A stretch of 64,000 nucleotides of DNA from Fidelibacterota bacterium (GCA_016845785.1 JAERSH010000044.1:1-64000); one strand, 5' to 3'. Shown: positions 18,845-28,947, counted from the first letter of the stretch. A program made the numbers and translations. Notes: generated by a model from the letters alone, not told the origin.

Positions 18845-18878
18845 AAAAAGCCTCCTTCAACGGAGGCTTTTTATTTTC
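18845..18878 (+). terminator. rho-independent terminator of the SusC/SusD operon
   Basis: Arms AAAAAGCCTCC (18845-18855) and GGAGGCTTTTT (18862-18872) flank a 6-nt loop and run into a T-rich tail. It starts 40 nt after the susD stop. The A-tract on the left makes it potentially bidirectional. Confidence 0.93.
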
Positions 18879-18902
18879 TATGAATCCCACTAAAATAATA
18901 TC

Positions 18903-21872
18903 ATGAAAAAATACACCTTATGCTTGAGTGCGCTAATCAGTATCTCAGCCCAAACCATTACAACAGAACAATTAGATCAACTACATTTTAGGAATATCGG
19001 CCCATCCGTTGCTGGTGGTCGAATTCATGATGTAGAAGTGGTGCCCAACTCACCGGAAATTATATTTATCGCCAGTGCTTCTGGTGGTATTTGGAAATCC
19101 ACGAGTAAAGGTACAATGTGGAAACCGGTATTTGATCATGAAACTGTATCTACTTTTGGTGATATGGCTATTTCACTTTCCAATCCAAATGTGATTTATG
19201 CAGGTACTGGAGAACAGCAAAATCGCCAAAGTACATCATGGGGGAATGGCGTATATAAATCCACAGATCAAGGTGATACATGGACATCCATTGGGTTGAA
19301 AAAAACCTATCATATCGGTCGAGTGATTATCCATCCAAAAAATGCCAATATTGTTTATGTGGCTGCATTGGGTAACTTGTGGGATTCATCCACAGAAAGG
19401 GGTGTATATAAGACCACCAATGGGGGTCGATCTTGGAAAAAAGTTCTCTATATTGACGAAAATACAGGGGTGGTGGATTTAGCCATAGATAGAAATGATC
19501 CAAACGTACTTTATGCGGCCACTTATCAGCGAATGCGGAAAGTGTGGGGCTTTAATGGGGGCGGCCCGGGAAGTGGCATTTATAAAACGAGAAATGGTGG
19601 TTCTACATGGCAGAAAATTGAAAATGGATTACCGACCGGAGATAAAGGGAGAATCGGACTCGCCACATCGAGAACTCGATCACATGTATTGTATGCGACG
19701 GTAGAGCACGCGGATTCCAGTGGATTTTATCGAAGTGGGAACGGGGGCCAAACTTGGAAACGGATGAATAGCTTAAATCCAAGGCCCATGTATTACAGTC
19801 ACATTTTCGTAGATCCTACAAACGATGATATTGTATATATGCTCGCCACAGAATTTTATCGGACGGAAAATAAAGGCGAAACATTCCACCAAATGCCTAC
19901 GCGACCCACCTATGATGTTGGCGTTCACAGTGATCACCATTCATTATGGATTGATCCGAAAAATCCAAAACATTTCTATTTGGCAGGGGATGCAGGTCTC
20001 CATGAAAGTTGGGATTATGGCAAAACATATAATCGACTGAACAATATGCCTATTGGCCAATTTTATGGAATGGGTGTAGATATGGAAGTCCCCTACAATA
20101 TTTATGGCGGTATGCAGGATAATCATTCATGGATGGGACCCAGTTCCACGCGTCATTGGTTGGGCATTTTAGCAGATGATTGGAAACAGGTTGGATTTGG
20201 CGATGGCATGTATCAGCAACCACATCCCAATTCTTCTATTGTGTATAATGCATCTCAAAATGGAAATATGATCCGATTCGATCGAAATACAGGGAATATG
20301 CAGGGATTGAAACCATTCCCCTCAGATCCAGATGAAAAATATCGATTTGATTGGGTAACCCCGCTGATGGTTTCAAAGCACAGTTCCAATCGCGTGTATT
20401 TGGGTGGGAACCGCTTATTTATTAGCAATGATGGAGGGCAATCCTGGGAGCGAACTAAGGATTTAACCAAAAATATAGATCGTGAAGCGCTATCCATTAT
20501 GGATGTGTTGGGCGCAGATACAAAAATATCAAAAAATGATGGTACATCAACATTTGGTGAAATTATTTCTATGGATGAATCACCCTTATGGCATAAAATA
20601 ATTTGGGTAGGCACCGATGATGGAAATGTGCAAGTATCCAAAGATGGCGGAAGAACATGGACGGAGGTGAGTCAAAATATTCCTGACCTCCCCACTGGAT
20701 CTTATGTGAGCCGAGTAGAAGCATCTCACGATGGACGTGGTGCTGCTTATGTTACCTTTGACCGTCACCGTGAGGGAGATTGGTCACCATATGTTTACCG
20801 CACAGATGATTATGGACAATCTTGGCAAAACCTATCTCATGGACTTCCATCTGGATCCATTAATGTTATTTTAGAGCATCCTGATAACCCGAACGTAGTT
20901 TTTTTGGGTACGGAACATCATGTATTTATTTCCGTGAATCGTGGTGAAAATTGGGTGAAATTCAGTTCCAATTTGCCAACCACTCTTTATGATGATATGG
21001 TGATTCATCCTCGAGAAAAAGATTTAATCTTGGGAACTCATGGCAGAAGCTTTTGGGTATTGGATGATACAACACCATTGGCAGAATGGTCAGAATCCGT
21101 AGGTAAAGATGTTCATATTTTTTCTGTGCGTCCATCTACATTATTTCATTATTGGAAAGATACTTCTTATCGGGGGCAGGAGGAATGGGCAGGGCCTAAT
21201 CCTCAATATGGCGCATTGATACATTTTGTCATGAATCAGGATGTAGATTCGGTAACTGTAAAAATTGGACGAAGATCAGAGACGATTCGCTCCCAAAAGG
21301 TCAAAGTGGATAATGGGATCATTCAGCGATATGTGTGGAATTTGAAACATCCTGCACCACCATTCACAAGAAATGAACGAAACCGTGAAGGGCTTACCAA
21401 ACCGGATAAATCAGAATTGCTGCCAATCCCACCTCATGACTTGGATCCGCAAGGCCCTCATGTTTCCCCGGGTAATTATTGGGTTACGATTGAATCAGGT
21501 GAATTTTCAATGACGCAAGATATCAAAGTTTTAGGGGATCCAAAACTGGATTTACTCACAGGAGATTATCGACAGCGCGAGAAATTTTTATTAGAAGTTC
21601 ATCATCTACATCGCAACGTATTTTTTGCAAATGCAGAATTGAAAGAAATAGTTAAACAATTGGAAGAAAATATGGATGAAAACGATCCCAAATTGATTGC
21701 CATGAAGGATCGTCAGAAAAAAGTCAATTCTGTTCGGTCAGGGCTCATGCGGTTGGCAGGAGAATTGCAGGGTGGCGGCGTTCGCCAAGGATCATTCTTC
21801 CCGCCCACGGATACCCACAAAGATCGATTGAACCAACTCCAAGAAATTTGGGATTCGGTTCAGGATAAATAA
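18903..21872 (+). CDS. secreted VPS10/sortilin-like Asp-box propeller protein
   Basis: The 989-residue exported protein starts with a signal peptide (LCLSALISISAQ). It consists mainly of beta-propeller blades with about eight Asp-boxes of the S-x-D-x-G-x-x-W type (STDQGDTW, TTNGGRSW, TRNGGSTW, SNDGGQSW, SKDGGRTW, TDDYGQSW). The family opening FRNIGPSVAGGRI and the HGRSFWVLDD motif are typical of proteins annotated as glycosyl hydrolase or VPS10-domain in FCB bacteria. A C-terminal roughly 150-residue helical part follows a beta domain. No catalytic residues can be assigned. A role in binding or degrading polymers outside the cell is inferred. It directly precedes a DASS transporter, with only 2 bases between. 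Confidence 0.88.
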   Translation: MKKYTLCLSALISISAQTITTEQLDQLHFRNIGPSVAGGRIHDVEVVPNSPEIIFIASASGGIWKSTSKGTMWKPVFDHETVSTFGDMAISLSNPNVIYAGTGEQQNRQSTSWGNGVYKSTDQGDTWTSIGLKKTYHIGRVIIHPKNANIVYVAALGNLWDSSTERGVYKTTNGGRSWKKVLYIDENTGVVDLAIDRNDPNVLYAATYQRMRKVWGFNGGGPGSGIYKTRNGGSTWQKIENGLPTGDKGRIGLATSRTRSHVLYATVEHADSSGFYRSGNGGQTWKRMNSLNPRPMYYSHIFVDPTNDDIVYMLATEFYRTENKGETFHQMPTRPTYDVGVHSDHHSLWIDPKNPKHFYLAGDAGLHESWDYGKTYNRLNNMPIGQFYGMGVDMEVPYNIYGGMQDNHSWMGPSSTRHWLGILADDWKQVGFGDGMYQQPHPNSSIVYNASQNGNMIRFDRNTGNMQGLKPFPSDPDEKYRFDWVTPLMVSKHSSNRVYLGGNRLFISNDGGQSWERTKDLTKNIDREALSIMDVLGADTKISKNDGTSTFGEIISMDESPLWHKIIWVGTDDGNVQVSKDGGRTWTEVSQNIPDLPTGSYVSRVEASHDGRGAAYVTFDRHREGDWSPYVYRTDDYGQSWQNLSHGLPSGSINVILEHPDNPNVVFLGTEHHVFISVNRGENWVKFSSNLPTTLYDDMVIHPREKDLILGTHGRSFWVLDDTTPLAEWSESVGKDVHIFSVRPSTLFHYWKDTSYRGQEEWAGPNPQYGALIHFVMNQDVDSVTVKIGRRSETIRSQKVKVDNGIIQRYVWNLKHPAPPFTRNERNREGLTKPDKSELLPIPPHDLDPQGPHVSPGNYWVTIESGEFSMTQDIKVLGDPKLDLLTGDYRQREKFLLEVHHLHRNVFFANAELKEIVKQLEENMDENDPKLIAMKDRQKKVNSVRSGLMRLAGELQGGGVRQGSFFPPTDTHKDRLNQLQEIWDSVQDK

Positions 21873-21874
21873 AT

Positions 21875-23221
21875 ATGAATCACCTTCCAATATCGAAAAA
21901 GATCATCATTATTTTGTTATGGGGCATATTTAGTTATGCACTCAGTCACTTTATCATGGATGTGGACATTACCCAAAAGGGGCTATTTATCCTTCTCATT
22001 TGTGCAGGATTATGGATGACGGAAATATTACCACTGCCCGTAACGGCACTTTTGGTACCTGTGATGGCCTATTTTTCCGGTGTACTGGCACCAAAAGCGG
22101 CCATGGCACCGTTTTCAAGCACAATTATTTTTCTGTTTATGGGTGGGTTTACACTTGCTGCCCTGTTAAATAAATATGGTATCGATCGATGGTTGGCTCA
22201 GTATGTAATAAATTTGGGGAGAGGACAGTTATGGTTATCCATAATTGGATTCTTTAGTGTCGTGTCATTCTTATCCATGTGGATGAGTAATACAGCAACC
22301 ACAGCTATGATGCTGCCCATCGCACTGGCATTGGTGGATGGACGATATCCTCGCATGAGAACATTTATTGTGTTGGGTACAGCCTACGCTGCCAATATTG
22401 GTGGACTGGCCACAGTGGTAGGTTCACCACCTAATGGCATCGCCGTTGCGGCATTGGATATTGACTTCTTTACATGGTTTAAAGTGGGCTTTCCTGCCAC
22501 GGTGATGATGTTCCCATTTGTAATATTGGTGTTGAGATTTGTACTTAAACCAGAATCCGATGCGCAACTCAATCGACTACAACAGTCAGATGAAAGTATG
22601 GATTGGTCACCAAATGCAAGGGGGAGTGTTGGATTATTTGTCTTTACGGTGATTTGCTGGATTTTTTCCAGCCAATTCAATCAGTGGATTGGTGTCATTC
22701 AATTTGATCGAATGATTGCCATTTTAATTACGGCCTTGGCGCCGGCACTGGGACTCATATCCTGGAAAGAATTGGAAGATAGAATTCAATGGGGAATTTT
22801 ACTATTATTCGGAGGCGGACTTTGTTTATCGGTTGTTTTGACAAAAACAGGGACAACCAAATGGTTGGCCACTGCCATATTAGATTCAATCGTTGGCGCA
22901 CCCGAATGGCTTATTGTGATGGTCTGTATTGGGTTTATGATATTCTTGACCGAATTGGCTTCGAATACAGGGTCTGCAGCTATTCTGGTGCCGGTGATGA
23001 TGGCATTATCCGTTCAGTTTAGCCCCGCTATGACTTATGCCTTAGTCTTCGGAATTGGCGTAGCCGCAACGTGTGCATTTATGCTGCCGGTAGCCACCCC
23101 GCCCAATGCATTGGTTTATGGCACAGGATATATTCAGCAGAAGCAAATGCTCCGTGCGGGACTTATTTTAAACATTATTGGCATTTTTGTTGTGTTTACA
23201 TCTGTGAGTTTGTTCGCGTAG
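21875..23221 (+). CDS. DASS (SLC13)-family sodium-coupled anion transporter
   Basis: The 448-residue membrane protein has about 11-12 helices and both conserved Ser-Asn-Thr hairpin motifs of the divalent anion/Na+ symporter family: MSNTATTAMMLPIAL and ELASNTGSAAILVPVM. ATPPNALVYGTGYI near the C-terminus is also diagnostic. Family members import dicarboxylates, citrate or sulfate with Na+; the exact anion is unknown. It ends with TAG. Its position between a secreted Asp-box protein and an amidohydrolase-like lipoprotein suggests it takes up acidic products, for example glutamate-like or dicarboxylate compounds (inference). Confidence 0.93.
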   Translation: MNHLPISKKIIIILLWGIFSYALSHFIMDVDITQKGLFILLICAGLWMTEILPLPVTALLVPVMAYFSGVLAPKAAMAPFSSTIIFLFMGGFTLAALLNKYGIDRWLAQYVINLGRGQLWLSIIGFFSVVSFLSMWMSNTATTAMMLPIALALVDGRYPRMRTFIVLGTAYAANIGGLATVVGSPPNGIAVAALDIDFFTWFKVGFPATVMMFPFVILVLRFVLKPESDAQLNRLQQSDESMDWSPNARGSVGLFVFTVICWIFSSQFNQWIGVIQFDRMIAILITALAPALGLISWKELEDRIQWGILLLFGGGLCLSVVLTKTGTTKWLATAILDSIVGAPEWLIVMVCIGFMIFLTELASNTGSAAILVPVMMALSVQFSPAMTYALVFGIGVAATCAFMLPVATPPNALVYGTGYIQQKQMLRAGLILNIIGIFVVFTSVSLFA

Positions 23222-23224
23222 ATC

Positions 23225-24226
23225 ATGGATCGTTATAAGTTATTATTCGTTAGTTTCATCACAATTGGCTCAATTATTGTGGGGTGCGAAGATGGAGAAA
23301 AGGAGCCGGATGAAATTGTACCGCCCGATACCACACCGGTCAAACAAGATACATTTCCTGCCTTGGGCCATGATGGTCCTTATTATGCAGATTCGGTATA
23401 CTATGGTCGTGAAGAATATGTAGAATATTGGGCAGGGGATTTACCCATTATTCTTTCGGCGCCACATGGCGGAAGCCTTACACCTGACGAAATACCTAAT
23501 CGTACATATGGAACAACGGTCACGGATGTCAATACTTATCAACTGACGAAAACCCTTATGGATACGATGGTGGCGCGGTTTGGTGGGCGACCTCATGTCA
23601 TTCTCTGCAGATTAAAGCGAACCAAACTGGATGCGAATCGAGATAGTGTAGAGGCAGCGCAAGAAGATAAATATGCATTAAGAGCATGGCAGGAGTATCA
23701 CCATTATATCGGTGTGGCAAAAAAGAAGATTGAAAATGATTTTGGTAGTGGACTATTTTTTGATATGCATGGCCATGGTGCGAATCCGGATGGGTATTAT
23801 GATTTAAGGAATTGGTTGGGATATTTACTCTCAGGGAGTGAATTGGATTTATCTGATGCAGTTCTGAATACAAATAAGTTTAAGAATGAATCCAGTATTC
23901 GGGCATTGGTGGATTCTTCATCTTACTCTTTTATTGAGGTGCTACGCGGTCCAAATAGCTTTGGCGCCCTTTTGGATAGCTTGGGTTATAAGAGTGTGCC
24001 CAGCGTAAATGATCCCGGTCCGGGAGGAATGCGATATTTTTCGGGCGGTTATAATACGGCCAGACATGGATCGAGAGATGGAGGAATCATTAGTGCCATC
24101 CAGGTGGAGGCACCTAAACCTGGGATCAGGGAAAACCAATCCACGTGGTCGAGTTTTTCAAGTGCTTTTACTTCAACGGTAAGTATATATTACAATAGAC
24201 ACCTCAAGCGAAACTTGAATCGTTAA
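23225..24226 (+). CDS. N-formylglutamate amidohydrolase-like lipoprotein
   Basis: The 333-residue exported protein has a lipobox at its N-terminus (ITIGSIIVGC) followed by an acidic/Pro-rich linker. The remainder resembles the FGase family. SAPHGG carries a likely Zn-ligand His, KLDANRDS matches the D-x-NR motif, and DMHGHG is a likely second metal site. Classical FGase releases formate from N-formylglutamate in His degradation. This one is extracytoplasmic, so the substrate may instead be a peptide or acyl amino acid. It is convergent with the next gene and overlaps its stop by four bases. Confidence 0.75.
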   Translation: MDRYKLLFVSFITIGSIIVGCEDGEKEPDEIVPPDTTPVKQDTFPALGHDGPYYADSVYYGREEYVEYWAGDLPIILSAPHGGSLTPDEIPNRTYGTTVTDVNTYQLTKTLMDTMVARFGGRPHVILCRLKRTKLDANRDSVEAAQEDKYALRAWQEYHHYIGVAKKKIENDFGSGLFFDMHGHGANPDGYYDLRNWLGYLLSGSELDLSDAVLNTNKFKNESSIRALVDSSSYSFIEVLRGPNSFGALLDSLGYKSVPSVNDPGPGGMRYFSGGYNTARHGSRDGGIISAIQVEAPKPGIRENQSTWSSFSSAFTSTVSIYYNRHLKRNLNR

Positions 24227-25155
24227 TTCTTATATTTATTATAAAATTGTTTCGCCGCTGCTGGTGCCATGCCTGAGTTCGAGTGTGATACGCCGGGAAC
24301 GGTTTCTATGGTCCAATTAAAATCGACACCTAATGAATCGGCAATTGTCTTTGCAGTATTGAAAAAATAATGACCCCGTTCGAAACGATGTTTTCCTTGA
24401 CGCATGGCTTCTTCAGTTTTTCGCAGAGACGAATGATTCGGGTCTGTATCGTTTTCTCCCAGTAAAATGACTATGGGTAGCTGAAATTTTGTTTTCAATT
24501 GATCAATGGTGATGGGACTATCTTTTAATCCATAAGGGAATCCGATATCTATTTCAGTTGTGGTGTACCATCCTGCATTTGCTGGGATGATGATGGATGC
24601 ATGTTTAGGTTCTGTGAATAAAGAGAGTCGATGCACAAATTGTGATCCCGCTGAATGGCCATAAAGACCGTATGATTCTGCTGTGGTTACTTTCTCAGTG
24701 CGCAAATATTCAAAAATGGATTCAATATAGTTGAACGCCCACCTAGATGAATCCTGCCACACACCATTATTCTGCATACCGCCGAGATTATATTGTTCAG
24801 AACCGGGATACATGGCATCCGTGAAATCGGGACAAATGGTAATAAATTGGTATGCTTTCGCGTGAGATACCCATGCAAAGCAGTAATCTTTGGGATTTCG
24901 ACTGGCACCATGCATGACAAACATAACAGGCAAATCAGTCCGTATGGAATCAGGTAGGTATGTGTGCACATTGATGGGTTTATCCTTTAGGGGAGCATAT
25001 CCATTATAGTGAAATTGGTTGACGCCAAATGGAACCAATTTTGTCTCTTCTTTTTTCTCTTCCTCATTTGATTGAGTGTCCTCACAGCCCAAGCAAACCA
25101 AAGTCACGAAAAAAGTAAATATTCTAAAAAATTTAAAGTGTAAAATAATTTTCAT
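24223..25155 (-). CDS. alpha/beta-hydrolase lipoprotein (esterase/dienelactone-hydrolase-like)
   Basis: The approximately 310-residue protein starts at the ATG complementary to 25153-25155 and carries a lipobox (TLVCLGC). An alpha/beta-hydrolase fold follows: oxyanion segment MFVMHGASRNPKD, nucleophile elbow GHSAGSQ, acid in LLGENDTDPN and catalytic His in PGVSHSNSG. Relatives are annotated as poly(3-hydroxybutyrate) depolymerase-like or feruloyl esterase-like; the substrate is not assignable. The open frame extends 34 codons further upstream into the divergent DUF1611 gene, but those codons are not needed and would bury the signal peptide. Confidence 0.85.
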   Translation of the reverse strand: MKIILHFKFFRIFTFFVTLVCLGCEDTQSNEEEKKEETKLVPFGVNQFHYNGYAPLKDKPINVHTYLPDSIRTDLPVMFVMHGASRNPKDYCFAWVSHAKAYQFITICPDFTDAMYPGSEQYNLGGMQNNGVWQDSSRWAFNYIESIFEYLRTEKVTTAESYGLYGHSAGSQFVHRLSLFTEPKHASIIIPANAGWYTTTEIDIGFPYGLKDSPITIDQLKTKFQLPIVILLGENDTDPNHSSLRKTEEAMRQGKHRFERGHYFFNTAKTIADSLGVDFNWTIETVPGVSHSNSGMAPAAAKQFYNKYKN

Positions 25156-25242
25156 TTTGTTAATTTTCCGAGGGATTAATTGAATCATATTAAGTAATTT
25201 TATTAAAAAATATAAACTTAAACTTAAGAAAAATAAATATTC
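25156..25242. promoter_or_regulatory. divergent promoter region between hydrolase and DUF1611 operon
   Basis: This 87-nt, extremely AT-rich gap separates two divergently transcribed genes, so it must hold both promoters. It includes the tandem motif AAACTTAAACTTAAG near 25215-25230. No clear sigma-70 boxes or long dyad can be named. Confidence 0.5.
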
Positions 25243-26283
25243 ATGAGTGGCAACCATAAAAAAATAGCAATATTATGTCACGGCGCATTTAATTATATCA
25301 AAAATAAAACGGGGAATATGCTCATCCGTTACCGATCCGATGAGGTGTTGGCTGTGATAGACAAAACCAAATCTGGTTCCACATCTCAAGACGAATTGGG
25401 CTATGGGGGTGACATTCCTGTTGTCGATAGTTTTGATGCTTGTAAGTCAATGGATCCAGATACACTGGTGATTGGCAACGCATCCCAGGGAGGGTTTATT
25501 AGTCATGAGTATCGCGTTGAGGTGATCAATGCCATTCAAAATGGCTGTGATATAATTAGCGGTATGCATCAATTCATTAATGATGATCCGGAATTGTCAA
25601 ATATGGCGAAGGAATACGGTGTTACATTGACTGATCTTCGCCGGCCGCCAAGTCCTCCTCATTTTCCTAAAGGTTCTTGGCACGATAGAAAAATTCCTGT
25701 TTTGCTCATTGTGGGTACGGATTGTGATACTGGTAAAATGACCACAGGATGGGAAATGACCCAGCGTCTGAAGGCAAAAGGGAGAAATGTGGCATTTGTT
25801 GGTACAGGGCAAACCGGCATCCTTCTTAGCGGATCAGGTGTGCCTATCGATGCGGTCACTGCTGATTTTATGGCAGGTGAGATAGAACATGAAATTGACA
25901 AATTTAACTCAAACACAGAGTTAATTATTGTGGAAGGGCAAGGGTCCCTGACTAATCAATATTATGCAGGTGTTACGCTGGGGTTACTCCACGGTGCTAT
26001 GCCGGATTATATGGTCATGACACATGACCCTGGACGCGCAGACGATGTAACGGAATATCCAATGGCTACGATGGATCAAGTGATGGATCTTCATTTAGAC
26101 TTAATGAAAAATTTTAAAGCATCAACATTTATAGGTATCAATTTGTTAACATTCAAATTATCGGAATCAGAAGCGAAAGCGGAAATCCAAAGGACAGTTG
26201 AGAAATATGGTATGGCTACTACTGATTTGGTGCGATTTGGTAATTTAGATTTCATTGATGCAATTGAACAGGTATTAGCTTGA
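25243..26283 (+). CDS. DUF1611 / DgcN-family protein
   Basis: The 346-residue protein has an N-terminal Rossmann-like domain and a C-terminal P-loop-type domain with GTDCDTGKMTTG (about residues 158-169) followed by EGQGSLTN and MTHDPGR. This is the DUF1611 family, which includes DgcN, linked in marine Pseudoalteromonas to D-glutamate catabolism together with DgcA. DUF1611 genes often neighbour Ala-Glu dipeptide epimerases, as here two genes downstream. A role in D-glutamate or muropeptide metabolism is inferred from that context. It heads a three-gene operon, with TGATG coupling into the gamma-glutamyltransferase. Confidence 0.85.
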   Translation: MSGNHKKIAILCHGAFNYIKNKTGNMLIRYRSDEVLAVIDKTKSGSTSQDELGYGGDIPVVDSFDACKSMDPDTLVIGNASQGGFISHEYRVEVINAIQNGCDIISGMHQFINDDPELSNMAKEYGVTLTDLRRPPSPPHFPKGSWHDRKIPVLLIVGTDCDTGKMTTGWEMTQRLKAKGRNVAFVGTGQTGILLSGSGVPIDAVTADFMAGEIEHEIDKFNSNTELIIVEGQGSLTNQYYAGVTLGLLHGAMPDYMVMTHDPGRADDVTEYPMATMDQVMDLHLDLMKNFKASTFIGINLLTFKLSESEAKAEIQRTVEKYGMATTDLVRFGNLDFIDAIEQVLA

Positions 26284-27908
26284 TGAAACGATCATTGTTT
26301 ATAATATTTTTGCTATGGTATGGGTGTGCTCGACCTACCACCTCTGAATATGGGGACACTCAATCAGCACAAAAAGTTCGACAGTCCAAAAACGGTATAG
26401 TTGTCACCGGCCACCCTTTAGCCACAGAGGCTGGGGTGGATGTACTGTCGCGAGGAGGTAATGCCGTCGATGCTGCAGTGGCTGCTGCTTTTAGTCTCGC
26501 AGTAGTCGAGCCCTCTATGAGTGGTATCGGCGGTAGAACCCAGATATTAATCTATTCACCCGACACTGGATTCCATGGCATTGATGGGACTACGGCTGCG
26601 CCCAGTGATTATGATTATGAAAATGCGCCGAAGAAACGATACGGGTATCCCTCCATTGGAGTGCCCGGCGTGGTGCGTGGACTATCAAAAGCGTTGAATG
26701 AACATGGTTCACTCCAACGATCGGTGGTGATGAAACCGGCCATTGATCTTGCAGAAAAGGGGCATGCACTCATAAATGGAGAAGCCATTCGAATGGCAAT
26801 GGTAAATGAGCAGTTGAATGAATTTGAAGGATCACGCCAACATTTTTTAAATCCCGATGGAACGCCATTGGCATCCGGACAATGGGTTGTACAAGAAGAA
26901 TTAGCCAAAGTCTTACAATCGATTTCGGATGAAGGTCCTGATGTATTTTATACCGGATGGATAGCCGAAAAGATTATAGCAGATAATCAGGCCAATGGTG
27001 GTGTGTTAAGCATGAAGGCATTGGCAGAATATAAAGCAATGGATTCACACATTGTTTCGGGATCTTATCGTGGTCATGATTTAACTGCCCTGTGGATGCC
27101 GGCATTTGGCGCCATCACCATTGAAGCATTGCAAATTTTAGAATTACTTTCAGACGATCTCTCTACCAGCCAAGATTGGGGAGAAAATGTATATCATGCC
27201 ATTGAAGCTGCCTATTTGGATCGTCGTGAACAAAAGACTTTGGCCGATGCGGATCGGCTTACGTCAAAAGATTGGGCAGAAAAACGGGCGGCTGAAGTGC
27301 ATAATGAACAAGCGTTTATAGATTGGACTTCCCTACCTGAATCTTTCACTGCACCCATGGGGCATACCACCCATTTAACTGTCGTGGATAAAAATGGTAT
27401 GATTGTTTCTCTGACCCAAACCGTTGGGACTATTATGGGTTCGAAGGTGGCCACACCGGGATTGGGATTTGTATATGCCCAAACACTTGGGGGTTATTTA
27501 GGGGAAGTGAAAGGCGGAGATAGAGCGCCATCACATATTTCGCCAATGATTGTATCTAAAGATGGCCAACCATTTCTTGGACTCGGTGCCGCTGGTGGCT
27601 CTCGAATTCCATCTTCCATTGTGGCTGTGGTAAGTCGAATTATTGATCAAGGACAGTCTTTGGAAAGGGCAATGGCTATGCCGAGAGTCCAACCTACCGA
27701 TGAGGGGATTGATATTGAATTTACAGGCCAAGATGGATTTACACTGGCTGATAGTGCCTATTTTGCAACCATGGGGCATGGCGTTTCTATTCAGCGGAAA
27801 CCAGGGAGATTTGGCCGAATCCATGCAGTTATGAAAAATAAAGAAGGAGATGGGTGGATAGGTGTAGCCGATCCCGATTGGGAAGGCAGTGCCGGTTCGC
27901 CGAAGTAA
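26283..27908 (+). CDS. ggt: gamma-glutamyltransferase (lipoprotein)
   Basis: GGT cleaves gamma-glutamyl amides such as glutathione, transferring glutamate to water or amino acids. The protein has GGNAVDAAVAAAFSL, VEPSMSGIGG (oxyanion/substrate region) and the autoprocessing site MGHTTHLTVVDKNG, whose Thr is the nucleophile. GAAGGSRIPSS near the C-terminus binds the glutamyl carboxylate. The N-terminal FLLWYGC is a lipobox, so a periplasmic, membrane-anchored enzyme is predicted. ATG at 26283 is preferred over TTG at 26280 and overlaps the previous stop by one base. Confidence 0.93.
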   Translation: MKRSLFIIFLLWYGCARPTTSEYGDTQSAQKVRQSKNGIVVTGHPLATEAGVDVLSRGGNAVDAAVAAAFSLAVVEPSMSGIGGRTQILIYSPDTGFHGIDGTTAAPSDYDYENAPKKRYGYPSIGVPGVVRGLSKALNEHGSLQRSVVMKPAIDLAEKGHALINGEAIRMAMVNEQLNEFEGSRQHFLNPDGTPLASGQWVVQEELAKVLQSISDEGPDVFYTGWIAEKIIADNQANGGVLSMKALAEYKAMDSHIVSGSYRGHDLTALWMPAFGAITIEALQILELLSDDLSTSQDWGENVYHAIEAAYLDRREQKTLADADRLTSKDWAEKRAAEVHNEQAFIDWTSLPESFTAPMGHTTHLTVVDKNGMIVSLTQTVGTIMGSKVATPGLGFVYAQTLGGYLGEVKGGDRAPSHISPMIVSKDGQPFLGLGAAGGSRIPSSIVAVVSRIIDQGQSLERAMAMPRVQPTDEGIDIEFTGQDGFTLADSAYFATMGHGVSIQRKPGRFGRIHAVMKNKEGDGWIGVADPDWEGSAGSPK

Positions 27909-27910
27909 AA

Positions 27911-28945
27911 ATGAATTTATCCTATACCACATACCGGATTTATTGTAACCATCCATTCGGAATTTCACGAAGTACTCACGACCATTATGATGTTGCATTT
28001 GTTTTTTTAGAACAGGATGGTATCATTGGCCGGGGCGAAGCTGCCCCTTCAGGGCGGTATAATGAATTTACGTCCGATATTCTCAGTGTTTTGGATGATG
28101 GTATTTCTTTGCCTCAATCCATGGATGACCCCATTGCATTTTCTGATACTGTATTACCACAATGCAGAGGCATAAAATCGCTAGAAGTAGCATTTTCTAT
28201 TGCCATTTTAGATTGGTGGTGTCAAAAGAATGAAATGCCACTGTATCAATATTTAGGTGCAGATCCGACAAAAACACCCAAAACTTCATATACAATTTCA
28301 ATTGGGGATATGGACCTCATTCCAGAAAAAGTGAAGGAGGGTGCACCTTACCACATCCTGAAAGTGAAATTGGGGATGGGGATGGAGAAGGATAAGTCCA
28401 TTATAAATGCCATTCGAAAAGAAACAGATCAGTTGATTCGTATCGATGCCAATGAAGGGTGGGATTTGGAAACGGGTATCGACATGTCTAGATGGCTAGC
28501 GGATAGAAATGTGGAATTTGTAGAGCAGCCATTTAAATCCACAAATTTGAAGGATACGGCCGAATTGCGGCAGAAATCACCCTTACCCTTGATTGCCGAT
28601 GAAAACAGCCTGAATTCAGGCGATATCCCCGGCATTGAAGGTGTATTTGACGGGATCAATATTAAACTCATGAAATGTGGTAGCTTAATGGAAGGGTTAA
28701 AGATGGTCAAAATGGCTCGTGAGCGTGATATGCAAATCATGCTTGGCTGTATGATTGAATCTTCAATTGGGATTACGGCTGCCGCTCATTTATCACCTTT
28801 AGTAGATTATGCAGATTTGGATGGAAATCTACTCATTAATAACGATCCTTATAGCGGGGTAATGGTGATGGATGGAAAATTGGTTTTACCACGAGGGAAT
28901 GGCCTTGGTGTGTCTTTATCTTCTAACGATTCAAATTTAATTTAA
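27911..28945 (+). CDS. L-Ala-D/L-Glu (dipeptide) epimerase, enolase superfamily
   Basis: This 344-residue enolase-superfamily protein has the muconate-lactonizing subgroup catalytic set: a Lys in LKVKLGMG, metal ligands in RIDANEGW, EQPF and ADEN, and the opposite Lys in IKLMKCGS. This pattern matches L-Ala-D/L-Glu epimerases, which convert the murein dipeptide for recycling. Start at ATG 27911 (two bases after the ggt stop) is chosen over upstream in-frame codons lying inside ggt. With ggt and DUF1611 it makes a plausible gamma-glutamyl/muropeptide salvage operon. A REP-like hairpin follows at 28948. Confidence 0.9.
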   Translation: MNLSYTTYRIYCNHPFGISRSTHDHYDVAFVFLEQDGIIGRGEAAPSGRYNEFTSDILSVLDDGISLPQSMDDPIAFSDTVLPQCRGIKSLEVAFSIAILDWWCQKNEMPLYQYLGADPTKTPKTSYTISIGDMDLIPEKVKEGAPYHILKVKLGMGMEKDKSIINAIRKETDQLIRIDANEGWDLETGIDMSRWLADRNVEFVEQPFKSTNLKDTAELRQKSPLPLIADENSLNSGDIPGIEGVFDGINIKLMKCGSLMEGLKMVKMARERDMQIMLGCMIESSIGITAAAHLSPLVDYADLDGNLLINNDPYSGVMVMDGKLVLPRGNGLGVSLSSNDSNLI

Positions 28946-28947
28946 TT

